The notes under the pieces are model-generated. The model saw only the letters and a program-made list of their open reading frames with translations. It did no database searches and was not told the origin of the DNA. Below, piece after piece: positions 1 to 7,140 of a DNA stretch of 17,020 nucleotides. Numbering within the stretch: position 1 is the stretch's first letter; every line of letters starts with the position of its first letter. Both the position numbers and the translations under genes were made by a program. The DNA comes from an uncultured Coriobacteriales bacterium (GTDB lineage Bacteria > Actinomycetota > Coriobacteriia > Coriobacteriales > QAMH01), in contig CAKUES010000032.1 of NCBI GenBank assembly GCA_934646835.1, positions 1-17,020 on the forward strand. The letters are read 5' to 3'.

Positions 1-125
1 CAGCGCAGCGGGTACTCGTGCTTCTCGTCGCACTCAGCGAAGTAAGCCTCCCAGTTCTCGCTCTCCATGTAGTCGCGATAGCTGTCGACGATCAGTTCCT
101 GCTCGTCAGTCAAACGGAATTCCAT
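1..125 (-). CDS. caiA: CaiA-like acyl-CoA dehydrogenase (crotonobetainyl-CoA reductase type), 5' end only
   Basis: Only the first 41 codons lie in the window; the gene runs off the left edge. The start ATG (125-123) has a perfect AAGGAGG Shine-Dalgarno five bases upstream. The visible N-terminus MEFRLTDEQELIVDSYRDYM followed by SENWEAYFAECD is what I remember of E. coli CaiA (MDFNLNDEQELF..., then ASENWEAYFAECD), the FAD enzyme that reduces crotonobetainyl-CoA to gamma-butyrobetainyl-CoA in the cytoplasm with electrons delivered through FixAB. It is the fourth gene of a minus-strand unit that begins with a caiD-like crotonase, which supports the assignment. Catalytic and FAD-binding regions are off the window, so substrate cannot be judged: CaiA relatives acting on other enoyl-CoA substrates would share this N-terminus. 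Confidence 0.75.
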   Translation of the reverse strand, partial: MEFRLTDEQELIVDSYRDYMESENWEAYFAECDEKHEYPLR

Positions 126-203
126 TGAATCCTCCTTTTGATTTCCAACGCCGCCTATTGCGACGTTGTGATTCCAGATATCGGGTAACGCTTTCGGCTT
201 TGT
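126..203 (-). other. Intercistronic gap with hairpin between hydrolase and caiA-like gene
   Basis: The 78-base gap holds an inverted repeat at 146-168: on the minus strand CAACGTCGC pairs with GCGGCGTTG (one T-G wobble) around a five-base AATAG loop. No T-run follows, so it is not a simple terminator. It lies just upstream of the caiA Shine-Dalgarno sequence. Confidence 0.4.
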
Positions 204-1196
204 TTAGAAGCCGCCGTGCTCGCGGAAGAACTCCGCGCCATGCTCGAGTGCCAGGTTGGCCTCGTCAAGCATCTTGGTGTAGTGCAGGAAGGCGTGGATA
301 ACACCCTCGAACATCTCGAAGCGATGAGGGATGGCATACTCCTCGCAGATCGCAGCGAGCAGTTTGCTGTCGTCCCTCAGGGGGTCGTACTCTGCTGCGG
401 CGATGTACATGGCGGGCATGTCATGCGTCATGTCGTTCAAGAAGAGGTTCGCGTAGGGGCTATCCTCGAGTTCCTTGATGTCATTCGCATAGAGCTTCCT
501 GTACCACAGCCAGTCTTCCTCGGTCAGACCGTCCCACGGACCGCCGAGCAGTCGCATGGAAGCAGAGTCCTTGAGGCCGAGCCAGCCGTAGTAGAGCAGC
601 AGGCACTTCACGAAGTCCGATCCGCCCAGCTCCTCGCGGAGGTACATGGTTGCGGAAAGGCCGAGATGTGCGCCGCCGGAGTCTCCAGCGAAGGAGAGGC
701 GGTTCCCATCGACGCTAAACTGCGCGCCCTGCTCGTGCAGGAACTTCGCAACGGCAGCGACTTCCTGCGTTGCAGAGGGGAACTTTGCCTCAGGGGAGAG
801 ACGGTAGTCGACGGCGACCAGCACAGCGCCCGTCTTCTCCGCGAGAACGCGGCAGATACGGTCGTGTGTGTCCAGGTTGCCCAGGACGAAGCCGCCACCG
901 TGCACGTAAACGATAGTCGGAACCACTTCGCCGGCCTCGACGAGGCTTGCGCGGTCCTTGACGGGATAGTAGAAGCGGACGGGGATGGGGCCGTGGGGGC
1001 CGTCGACCGTCTGGTCGACCTTCTCAGCCATCTCGGGACCGCCCTCAACCCAGTAGGCGCGACCGGCGATGTAGTTGATGCGCATCTGCTCAAAACCAGC
1101 GCTGGTGTCGTTGGCATCACCGGCGAGCTCGTCTTCCTTGGCGAGAACGGCCTTCATGCCTGCGTTGATCTTAGAGAGAACGTCAATCTTATTCAT
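204..1196 (-). CDS. Alpha/beta hydrolase, hormone-sensitive-lipase (family IV) carboxylesterase
   Basis: A 330-residue protein of usual length for the HSL/Aes esterase family. The oxyanion-hole motif HGGGF is at residues 99-103, the nucleophile elbow GDSGG at 171-175 (Ser173), the acid in EYDPLRDD (Asp271) and the base in GVIHAF (His301), so the catalytic triad is complete. There is no signal peptide or membrane segment, so it is predicted cytoplasmic. The start ATG at 1196 has GGAG about nine bases upstream. It lies between the MFS transporter and the caiA-like gene on the same strand, separated by 78 bases on each side. Known cai operons do not contain such an enzyme. I infer that it may release an acid from an imported ester, or cleave an acyl ester formed by the pathway; the sequence does not reveal the substrate. 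Confidence 0.85.
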   Translation of the reverse strand: MNKIDVLSKINAGMKAVLAKEDELAGDANDTSAGFEQMRINYIAGRAYWVEGGPEMAEKVDQTVDGPHGPIPVRFYYPVKDRASLVEAGEVVPTIVYVHGGGFVLGNLDTHDRICRVLAEKTGAVLVAVDYRLSPEAKFPSATQEVAAVAKFLHEQGAQFSVDGNRLSFAGDSGGAHLGLSATMYLREELGGSDFVKCLLLYYGWLGLKDSASMRLLGGPWDGLTEEDWLWYRKLYANDIKELEDSPYANLFLNDMTHDMPAMYIAAAEYDPLRDDSKLLAAICEEYAIPHRFEMFEGVIHAFLHYTKMLDEANLALEHGAEFFREHGGF

Positions 1197-1274
1197 AGTT
1201 GTTTTCTCCGGTTCCCCCGCCGCGCTCTCACGCGGCGGGATTTTCCAGCGAATTCAGGTGCCTTGAGTAAGGTT
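1197..1274 (-). other. Intercistronic gap with GC-rich hairpin
   Basis: A perfect 9-bp inverted repeat, CCCGCCGCG (1216-1224) and CGCGGCGGG (1231-1239), with a six-base loop lies between the MFS and hydrolase genes. On the transcribed minus strand it is followed by GGAACC, not a T-run, so it is more likely an mRNA stability or processing element than a terminator. Confidence 0.45.
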
Positions 1275-2573
1275 CTACTCAGCGGACTTCTCTGCAGCCT
1301 CAGCAGCTGCGTTCTTCTTCATTGCGCGGCGAGTCATGACCAGGCAGATGCAGCCAAGGACAGCGAAGACGCACAGTGCCATGAAGATGGTGTCGAATGC
1401 TGCAGCGCCCTGAGCATCGATCATGCCGCCGAACCAGGTGTGAACAAAGGTGTCGGGCAGGAAGCCGATGATGGACAGCAGGCCAGATGCGGTGCCGAAG
1501 ATGTTCATGGGAACCTTGGCCTCAGTCAGAGGGGAGGAACCGATGGAGAACGCACCGTAGGTGACGAAGCCGAGCACGACGATCAGGACAGCGATGGGGA
1601 TGACCAGCTCGGGAGTGCGGGGCATGAAGATGAAGGCAGCCAGAACGACGATGCAAGCTGCGAAGAAGACCAGAATGGACTTGCAGGGGCTCTTCAGCTT
1701 GTCAGCGAAGAAGCCAGCAGCGGGACCGGCAACCAGACCAATACCATAGGTACGGATGAGGCCGACGACGGAGACGACTGCAACAGGTGCTGCGAAGCAG
1801 GTGGTCATGAACGGGGTGGTGTAGGTGACACCCTGGTAGACCAGGTAGACGAAGAAGTAAGCCAGGCAAGCCCACAGAACGCCGGGGTGCTTGATGGCCT
1901 GAACAACCTCGGCCAGGGAGAACATCTTGGAGTTCTTGTCGATCTCGCCCTTGAAGTTGGGGACGAAGATGATGGACAGAACAGCCAGAACTGCGATGAA
2001 GACACCCAGGAAGATAAGCAGAGCCTGAATACCCTGGGAAGCGTCAGCGATTGCAGAGACGATAGCGGTGTTGATCAGACCAACAACCAGGCCAGCTGCG
2101 CCGTAGATGGAGTAGCTGATGCCGATCTTGGAGGCGTAATCCTCCTCAGAGCAGCAGAGACGAACGATCTTGAAGCGGGTGCCCCACCAAATCAGGATGG
2201 AGGTGATACCAAAGCCGACGAAGACGACGTACAGCATCTGGATGGAGGGAAGCATCGCGTAGATGAAGGTCAGGATCGCGGTGCCACCGAAGCCAACCCA
2301 AGACAGCGTGCGCATGCGCACCTTGTCAGCGAGGATGCCTGCGGGCAAGTAGGTGATCAGTGCCACGATTGCGTAGCAGGAAAGCAGTGCGCCGAGGTCG
2401 GCGTTGGTGCAGTTGAGGCCCTTCATCAGCGGCTCATAGAAGACGTTCTTCAGATAAACCGGGGTGTAGATGACAGAGGAACCGACGGAAACGAGAATGA
2501 TGAGGAACCACTTGTGCAGACCGCTCAGGTCCTGGTAAGTGACTTCGCCCTTGCTCTTTGCGAGCATCGACAT
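1275..2573 (-). CDS. Major facilitator superfamily transporter of the cai-like operon
   Basis: A 432-residue polytopic protein with about 12 hydrophobic segments, the normal MFS size. Motif A (GILADKVRMRTLSW) is in the first cytoplasmic loop near residues 79-92, and the protein ends in a short lysine/alanine/glutamate-rich cytoplasmic tail. The start ATG at 2573 is preceded by AAGGAGAAAGGA; the internal ATG two codons later is less well placed. The gene follows the caiD-like crotonase by 134 bases and precedes the esterase-like gene, so it probably imports the substrate of the pathway or exchanges it for the reduced product. In E. coli the equivalent job is done by CaiT, a BCCT antiporter of a different fold. 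Substrate is not deducible; organic anions or betaines are both possible. Confidence 0.85.
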   Translation of the reverse strand: MSMLAKSKGEVTYQDLSGLHKWFLIILVSVGSSVIYTPVYLKNVFYEPLMKGLNCTNADLGALLSCYAIVALITYLPAGILADKVRMRTLSWVGFGGTAILTFIYAMLPSIQMLYVVFVGFGITSILIWWGTRFKIVRLCCSEEDYASKIGISYSIYGAAGLVVGLINTAIVSAIADASQGIQALLIFLGVFIAVLAVLSIIFVPNFKGEIDKNSKMFSLAEVVQAIKHPGVLWACLAYFFVYLVYQGVTYTTPFMTTCFAAPVAVVSVVGLIRTYGIGLVAGPAAGFFADKLKSPCKSILVFFAACIVVLAAFIFMPRTPELVIPIAVLIVVLGFVTYGAFSIGSSPLTEAKVPMNIFGTASGLLSIIGFLPDTFVHTWFGGMIDAQGAAAFDTIFMALCVFAVLGCICLVMTRRAMKKNAAAEAAEKSAE

Positions 2574-2707
2574 ATTTGGTCCTTTCTCCTTGCTATAACG
2601 CCCTTCTTTCTATGGGCGCTTGGAACCTTAGTAAGAGAGATGCGGAGGAGGGGATTAAGAGGGTTGAGGGGCTCCCCTCCTCCTGAAGAGAAGACTGCGC
2701 AGGTTAC
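2574..2707 (-). other. Intercistronic gap with alternative hairpins
   Basis: GGAGGAGGGG (2644-2653) and CCCCTCCTCC (2674-2683) form a perfect 10-bp inverted repeat with a 20-base loop. A competing perfect hairpin, GAGGGG (2666-2671) with CCCCTC (2674-2679), uses the same right arm. Two mutually exclusive structures lie between the crotonase stop and the MFS start; no T-run follows on the minus strand. Confidence 0.45.
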
Positions 2708-3496
2708 TTACTTGCCCTGCCAGTTCGGGGTGCGCTTCTCGACGAAGGCCGCGGGGCCCTCGATGCCGTCCTCAGTCTTCTCGATGTAGCGGTAGGCCGC
2801 GTCGCAGTAGCGCATTGCGTCCTCCTCGGACATCTGGGAAGCAGCGTGGACGATCTGCTTGGTGAACTTGAGGGACAGGGGAGCGTTCTTGGCGATCGTG
2901 GAAGCGATCTCCAGAGCCTTGTCCATGAGCTCCTCGGCGGGGACGACGTAGTTGATGAAGCCGATCTCCTTGGCCTCAGCGGCGTTGACCAGGCGAGCGG
3001 TCAGGAGCATGTCCATAGCTGCCTTGCGGTTGACGTCGCGAGCCATGCGGACCAGGCCGCCAGTGGATGCGATCAGGCCGACCTTGGGCTCGGTGAGACC
3101 GAAGCGAGCGTGCTCAGCTGCAACGACGATGTCGCAGGAGACTGCGATCTCCATGCCGCCGCCTGCTGCAACGCCGTTGACAGCGCAGATGACGGGCTTG
3201 GGGCAGAGACGATCGGTGAGGCCGCCGAAGCCGTGATCGGTGACGGTCATGCACTCGCCGCCGCTGGAGAGCTCGGAGAGGTCCTCGCCTGCGCAGAATG
3301 CCTTCTCGCCAGTACCGGTGACGATGATGCAGCGCACGCGCTTGTCCTTCTCAGCCTTGTTCATGATCTCTTCCATTGCGGCAGAGGTCACACCGTTGAG
3401 AGCGTTGCGCTTCTCGGGGCGGTTGATGCGGATGATGAGAACGCCATCCTCGCGCAGGTCAGTAACAACCTCAGGGGTACCGTAGAAATCTGCCAT
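2708..3496 (-). CDS. caiD: Enoyl-CoA hydratase/isomerase (crotonase) family, CaiD-like carnitinyl-CoA dehydratase
   Basis: A 262-residue crotonase (E. coli CaiD is 261). The frame is open further upstream, but ATG 3496 is chosen because AAGGAGG lies four bases before it and the family N-terminus begins there. Visible motifs are RPEKRNALN (26-34), the oxyanion-hole strand AFCAGEDLSEL (66-76), GVAAGGGMEIAVSCDI (108-123) and GLTEPKVGLIASTGG (133-147). Both glutamates used by hydratases are present (Glu116 and Glu136). The C-terminus EDGIEGPAAFVEKR...W.GK closely resembles CaiD (EDAIEGPLAFAEKR...WKGR). In carnitine metabolism this enzyme reversibly dehydrates L-carnitinyl-CoA to crotonobetainyl-CoA. 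It is first in the minus-strand unit, divergent from fixABCX as in E. coli. A hydratase for another enoyl-CoA cannot be excluded. Confidence 0.85.
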   Translation of the reverse strand: MADFYGTPEVVTDLREDGVLIIRINRPEKRNALNGVTSAAMEEIMNKAEKDKRVRCIIVTGTGEKAFCAGEDLSELSSGGECMTVTDHGFGGLTDRLCPKPVICAVNGVAAGGGMEIAVSCDIVVAAEHARFGLTEPKVGLIASTGGLVRMARDVNRKAAMDMLLTARLVNAAEAKEIGFINYVVPAEELMDKALEIASTIAKNAPLSLKFTKQIVHAASQMSEEDAMRYCDAAYRYIEKTEDGIEGPAAFVEKRTPNWQGK

Positions 3497-4026
3497 TGCT
3501 CCTCCTTCATAGAGTGGTTTCTTAAGCCGGCCATCGGCCTTGTGCCGATTCGCACACCCCGAATTGGTGAATTCGGCGAGTGGCGTGCTCCTCATCCGGC
3601 TTGGTTCGAATCCTATGAACCACCGCGCTTTTGGGCATCACCAAAGCTTTGGTATCGGGAGAATCACAAGAAAGTGGGGCATCACTAGTTTTTTGTTACC
3701 CCTGCTCACAGCCTGCATAAGGCGCTTCTGAGGGGCTAATCCAAAGGAGAGTACAAAAACCGAAAAGGTTTCCAATTTGCGATGCGCAAGTGATGTTTGA
3801 GCGCATAGAGAGACGCTCCGCGGCGCTATGTCGGGAGTATCACAAAATAATCAGTAAAGGATGTTTCACAGACATCTAGGGATGCAAGCGGCCTTGCAAG
3901 GGAGCAAGATAGCGACAACACGCGAGCGATCGCATCGAAGCGCTGTAGCTTATCGCAACAGCAATGATTGCGCAAGAGCTCGCGGGGAAAATGCCTCTGT
4001 ACATTCCAAAAGAAGGGAAGGCTCAA
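3497..4026. promoter_or_regulatory. Divergent regulatory region between the cai-like and fix operons
   Basis: This 530-base gene-free gap separates the starts of the crotonase (minus) and fixA (plus), so both promoters must lie in or near it. Direct reading shows three dyads: CCGAATT/AATTCGG around GGTG (3559-3576), TGGTTC/GAACCA with a nine-base spacer (3602-3622), and the perfect 14-mer ACCAAAGCTTTGGT (3640-3653). A 15-mer direct repeat TCGGGAG(A/T)ATCACAA occurs at 3655-3669 and 3831-3845 with one difference. GGGCATCAC occurs at 3633-3641 and 3677-3685. Smaller dyads are AAACC/GGTTT at 3757-3771, TTGCG/CGCAA at 3777-3789, and CGCAA/TTGCG at 3954-3972 in the probable fixA leader. I could not assign -10/-35 boxes with confidence. 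In E. coli the corresponding gap binds CRP and CaiF. Confidence 0.65.
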
Positions 4027-4782
4027 ATGAAGATAGCCGCTGCATTTAAGGTAGTCCCCGACGACCAGGACATCAAGGTCAACGGAGACCGCACGCTGGA
4101 CTACTCCAAGGCAAAGAACACCATCTCCGTCTACGACCTGAACGCACTCGAGGTTGCCGCTCAGCTCGCAGCCGAGAACGGCGCTAACGCAGTTGCAATC
4201 ACTGCAGGCCCCGCTTCCATCGATGATTCCAAGCTCAAGAAGAACGTCCTGGCACGCGGCGTTGAGGAGCTCTTCATGACCGCCGACGACGCTTGCGCCG
4301 ACATGGACGCACACAGCGCAGCGATCGAGCTCGCTAAGCTCGTCGAGCAGGCTGGCGACATCGACCTGGTCATCTGCGGCGACGGCTCCGCTGACAACTA
4401 CGCTCAGCAGACCGACGTCCAGCTCGCTTGCAAGCTGGGTTGGCCCATCGTCAACGCTGCTTCCAAGGTGACCGTCAAGGGCGACGCCCTCGAGGTCGAG
4501 CGCACTCTCGAGGACGCAGTCGAGGTCGTCGAGGTTTCCCTCCCCGCCGTCGTCTCCGTCACTCCCGACGCAGCCGAGCCCCGCATCCCCGGCATGAAGG
4601 ACATCCTGGCTGCCGGCAAGAAGCCCATGAACGTCGCTGGCGCAGCTGACGTCGCAGCTTCCACCATCACCGTCGTCGACTGCAAGGCTCCCCAGCAGGC
4701 CGACCGCAAGCTGGAGATTCTCGACGCAGCCGAGGATGGCGCAATCGAGAAGTTCGCAGCAGCCCTCAAGGCAGCCCTGTAA
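4027..4782 (+). CDS. fixA: FixA, electron transfer flavoprotein beta-subunit-like protein
   Basis: A 251-residue ETF beta homologue (E. coli FixA is 256). The frame is open 21 codons upstream, but ATG 4027 is chosen because MKIAAAFKVVPDDQDIKV aligns with the FixA N-terminus and GGGAAGG precedes it. FixA hallmarks are LDYSKAK..ISVYDLNALE (24-42), ICGDGSADNYAQQ (116-128), and the ETF-beta signature around PRIPGMKDILAAGKKP (185-200). With FixB it forms the soluble heterodimer that takes electrons, probably from NADH by flavin-based bifurcation, and passes them to partners; in E. coli this feeds crotonobetainyl-CoA reductase. It is the first gene of fixABCX, 33 bases before fixB. Strongly biased codons (GAG, GTC, GAC, AAG) suggest high expression. 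Confidence 0.95.
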   Translation: MKIAAAFKVVPDDQDIKVNGDRTLDYSKAKNTISVYDLNALEVAAQLAAENGANAVAITAGPASIDDSKLKKNVLARGVEELFMTADDACADMDAHSAAIELAKLVEQAGDIDLVICGDGSADNYAQQTDVQLACKLGWPIVNAASKVTVKGDALEVERTLEDAVEVVEVSLPAVVSVTPDAAEPRIPGMKDILAAGKKPMNVAGAADVAASTITVVDCKAPQQADRKLEILDAAEDGAIEKFAAALKAAL

Positions 4783-4815
4783 GTCCGATACCGAGCATTA
4801 GAAAGGCAGATATTC

Positions 4816-5700
4816 ATGAAAGCATTGATCATCGCTGAGCACGCTGGTGCGGCTGCAGAGCTGGTTGCCGGTGCACGCAACATGGCTGACGAGGTCGTCG
4901 CCATCTCCTTCGGCGGCGCATACGAGTGCGGCGCCAACAAGGTCGTCAACATCACCGTCCCCGCAGAGCTGACCATCGACGCAGCAGTTGAGACCGTCAA
5001 CGCTGTGTTCGACGCAGAGCAGCCCGGCATCGTCCTGGTCGAGGCAACCCGCCACATGAAGGTTCTGGCTGGCAGCCTGGCATTCCACGCCGAGACCGCA
5101 GTCGTGACCGACGTCATGGCATTCGAGGCCGAGGGCGCGAAGAGCATGTACTTCGGCGGTATCGCCGAGCGCATCCAGAAGCCCGCAGGTGCTGTCGCCA
5201 TCTACACCATCGGTGCTGGCGCATTCGACGCTGCAGAGGCTGCTGCTAACGGCGCAGTCGAGGAGGCAGCCTTCGTTGCCCCCGCTCGCGCAGCAAAGAT
5301 GGTCTCCTCCAAGGCCATCGAGAAGAGCGGCGTCGACCTGTTCAAGGCTGACGCAGTCGTCGCTGCTGGCCGTGGCTTCACCGAGGAGTCCCAGCTGGAT
5401 CTGGCTCGCGCCCTGTGCGAGAAGATCAACGGCGGCCTCGCTTGCTCCCGTCCCCTGACCGAGGGCGTCAACTGGCTGCCCACCGAGCTCTACGTCGGCG
5501 TCTCCGGCCTGATGCTCTCCCCCAAGGTCTACGTTGCCGCAGGTATCTCCGGCCAGATGCAGCACATGGTCGGCTGCAACCGCTCCGGTGCTATCTTCGC
5601 CATCAACAAGGACAAGAACGCACCTATCTTCAAGCAGTGCGACTACGGTCTGATCGGCGACATCAAGAACGTTCTGCCCGCCATCACCGCAGCTCTCTAA
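4816..5700 (+). CDS. fixB: FixB, electron transfer flavoprotein alpha-subunit-like protein
   Basis: A 294-residue ETF alpha homologue, a little shorter than E. coli FixB (313). The N-terminal domain is residues 1-165. The C-terminal FAD-binding domain is clear: GRGFTEESQLDLARALCEKI (185-204), ACSRPLTEGVNWLPTELYVG (209-228), and the ETF-alpha signature from LSPKVYVAAGISGQMQHMVG (234-253) through AIFAINKDKNAPIF (259-272) and DYGLIGDI (276-283). It pairs with FixA as a cytoplasmic electron carrier for the CaiA-type reductase and the membrane-associated FixC/FixX. ATG 4816 is preceded by AGAAAGG. A structured 144-base gap separates it from fixC, unlike the tight fixC-fixX junction. Confidence 0.95.
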   Translation: MKALIIAEHAGAAAELVAGARNMADEVVAISFGGAYECGANKVVNITVPAELTIDAAVETVNAVFDAEQPGIVLVEATRHMKVLAGSLAFHAETAVVTDVMAFEAEGAKSMYFGGIAERIQKPAGAVAIYTIGAGAFDAAEAAANGAVEEAAFVAPARAAKMVSSKAIEKSGVDLFKADAVVAAGRGFTEESQLDLARALCEKINGGLACSRPLTEGVNWLPTELYVGVSGLMLSPKVYVAAGISGQMQHMVGCNRSGAIFAINKDKNAPIFKQCDYGLIGDIKNVLPAITAAL

Positions 5701-5844
5701 AGAGGCTCTTTCCCCCATCGCGTCTCGCCAACCCTCTTCTCTCGGCTGCTTGCAGCTGATCCTCTTCTAAAAGAGGCGCGATGCGGGGGTCTCACCCGTA
5801 AGTAACCCGGCGGCCCAGCTGGCCGCCTTTGAAAGGATAGCGAT
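5701..5844 (+). other. Structured fixB-fixC intercistronic region
   Basis: Three nested or serial inverted repeats fill the gap. A long-range imperfect stem joins CCCCCATCGCG (5712-5722) to CGCGATGCGGGGG (5777-5789). Inside it lies a perfect hairpin CCTCTT-CTAA-AAGAGG (5761-5776). A third hairpin, GGCGGCC-CAGCT-GGCCGCC (5809-5827), is followed by only TTT and ends about six bases before the fixC Shine-Dalgarno (AAAGGA). The short U-tract makes a full terminator unlikely. Partial attenuation or an RNA processing boundary separating fixAB from fixCX is more plausible. Confidence 0.55.
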
Positions 5845-7140
5845 ATGTCAGATTTCGACGCGATTGTAGTAGGCGCAGGCTGCGCCGGCTCCGTCGCCGC
5901 GTACGAGCTTGCCAAGGCTGGCAAGAGCGTGCTCGTGATCGAGCGCGGCAACTTCGCCGGTGCCAAGAACATGACCGGTGGCCGCATCTACTCTCACGCT
6001 CTGAAGGCGGTGTTCCCTGACTTCGAGGAGGAGGCTCCCCTCGAGCGCAAGATCACCCACGAGCGCATCAGCATGATGGCTCCCGACGCAAACCTCACCA
6101 TCGACTTCTCCTCCGACGAGATGCATGTTGAGGGCCAGGACTCCTACGCAGTCCTGCGTTCCACCTTCGATCAGTGGCTGGCCTCCAAGGCCGAGGACGA
6201 GGGCGCAGAGTTCATCTGCGGCATCCCCGTCGAGTCCCTGGTCAAGGACGACTCCGGCAAGGTCATCGGCGTTCAGGCCGGCGAGGACGAGATCACCGCT
6301 GACGTGGTTCTCCTCTGCGACGGCGTGAACTCCCTGCTGGCCGAGCAGGCTGTCGGCGCCAAGCGCCCCAGCGGCAAGTCCGTCGCTGTCGGCGTCAAGG
6401 AAGTCATCGAGCTGCCCGCTTCCACCATCACCGACCGCGTTCTCGCTGGTAACGACAATGAGGGTGCTGCCTGGCTGTTCGCTGGCGACGCAACCAAGGG
6501 CTGCTTCGGCGGCGGCTTCATGTACACCAACAAGGAGAGCATCTCCCTGGGTATCGTGGCCGGCATCGAGGCCCTCGCAGAGCATGGCACGACTCCGGTC
6601 TACCAGATGCTCGAGGATCTCAAGAAGAGCCCCGCAGTCGCTCCCCTGATCAAGGGCGGCAAGGTTGTCGAGCACTCCGGCCACATGGTCCCCGAGGGTG
6701 GCTTCGAGGCTATGCCCGAGCTCACCGCTGACGGCGTCCTGCTGGCTGGCGACAACGCCATGATGTGCCTGAACCTGGGCTACCAGGTCCGCGGCATGGA
6801 CTACGCAGTTGCCGCTGGTATGCACGCTGGCCGCGAGGCTGCAAAGGCCATCGACGCAGGCGACACCTCCAAGGCTGGCCTGGCTGGCTACGTCAAGGCC
6901 CTCGAGAACTCCTTCGTCATGCAGGACCTCAAGACCTATGTGAAGGCCCCCGCCTTCATGGAGGGCTTCGACCGCATGTTCAAGGGCTACCCCGAGATGG
7001 CACGCGACCTGATGAACACCCTGTTCATCGTCAACGGCGAGCCTGCCAAGCACCTCAAGAAGAACGCAATGCCCATCGTCAAGAAGGTGGGTCTCATGAA
7101 CCTCGCTAAGGACGGAATGAAGGCGGTGAAGGCACTGTGA
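5845..7140 (+). CDS. fixC: FixC, FAD-dependent ETF:quinone-oxidoreductase-like flavoprotein
   Basis: A 431-residue flavoprotein of standard FixC length (E. coli 428). The Rossmann dinucleotide motif GAGCAG is at residues 10-15 within DAIVVGAGCAGSVAAYELAK, with the acidic strand end VIERG (31-35). NMTGGRIYS (42-50), the late FAD-contact motif GVLLAGDNA (297-305) and LNLGYQVRGMDYAVAAG (309-325) are typical of the ETF-QO/FixC family. FixC carries FAD but no Fe-S cluster; FixX supplies that. Together with FixAB it forms the complex that in Azotobacter bifurcates electrons from NADH to quinone and ferredoxin or flavodoxin. ATG 5845 has AAAGGA upstream. The stop overlaps the fixX start by four bases, implying translational coupling. 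Confidence 0.95.
   Translation: MSDFDAIVVGAGCAGSVAAYELAKAGKSVLVIERGNFAGAKNMTGGRIYSHALKAVFPDFEEEAPLERKITHERISMMAPDANLTIDFSSDEMHVEGQDSYAVLRSTFDQWLASKAEDEGAEFICGIPVESLVKDDSGKVIGVQAGEDEITADVVLLCDGVNSLLAEQAVGAKRPSGKSVAVGVKEVIELPASTITDRVLAGNDNEGAAWLFAGDATKGCFGGGFMYTNKESISLGIVAGIEALAEHGTTPVYQMLEDLKKSPAVAPLIKGGKVVEHSGHMVPEGGFEAMPELTADGVLLAGDNAMMCLNLGYQVRGMDYAVAAGMHAGREAAKAIDAGDTSKAGLAGYVKALENSFVMQDLKTYVKAPAFMEGFDRMFKGYPEMARDLMNTLFIVNGEPAKHLKKNAMPIVKKVGLMNLAKDGMKAVKAL

Noticed and set aside
216..2789. Long plus-strand open frame (857 codons)
   Set aside because: It is antisense to the hydrolase and MFS genes, has a Cys/Asp/Gly-rich low-complexity composition and no domain; it is an artefact of GC-rich codon bias.
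3497..3595. N-terminal extension of the crotonase by 33 codons
   Set aside because: ATG 3496 has a near-perfect Shine-Dalgarno sequence and gives the standard CaiD length.
3598..3622. tRNA T-arm-like sequence GGTTCGAATCC
   Set aside because: The flanking bases do not form a 5-bp T stem and no acceptor, D or anticodon arms can be built around it; it is better read as part of the TGGTTC/GAACCA dyad.
3964..4026. N-terminal extension of fixA by 21 codons
   Set aside because: The extra residues do not match FixA, and the ATG at 4027 has its own ribosome binding site and the family N-terminus.
5809..5830. Full terminator between fixB and fixC
   Set aside because: The stem is followed by only three T residues before the fixC ribosome binding site, so complete termination is unlikely in a conserved operon.
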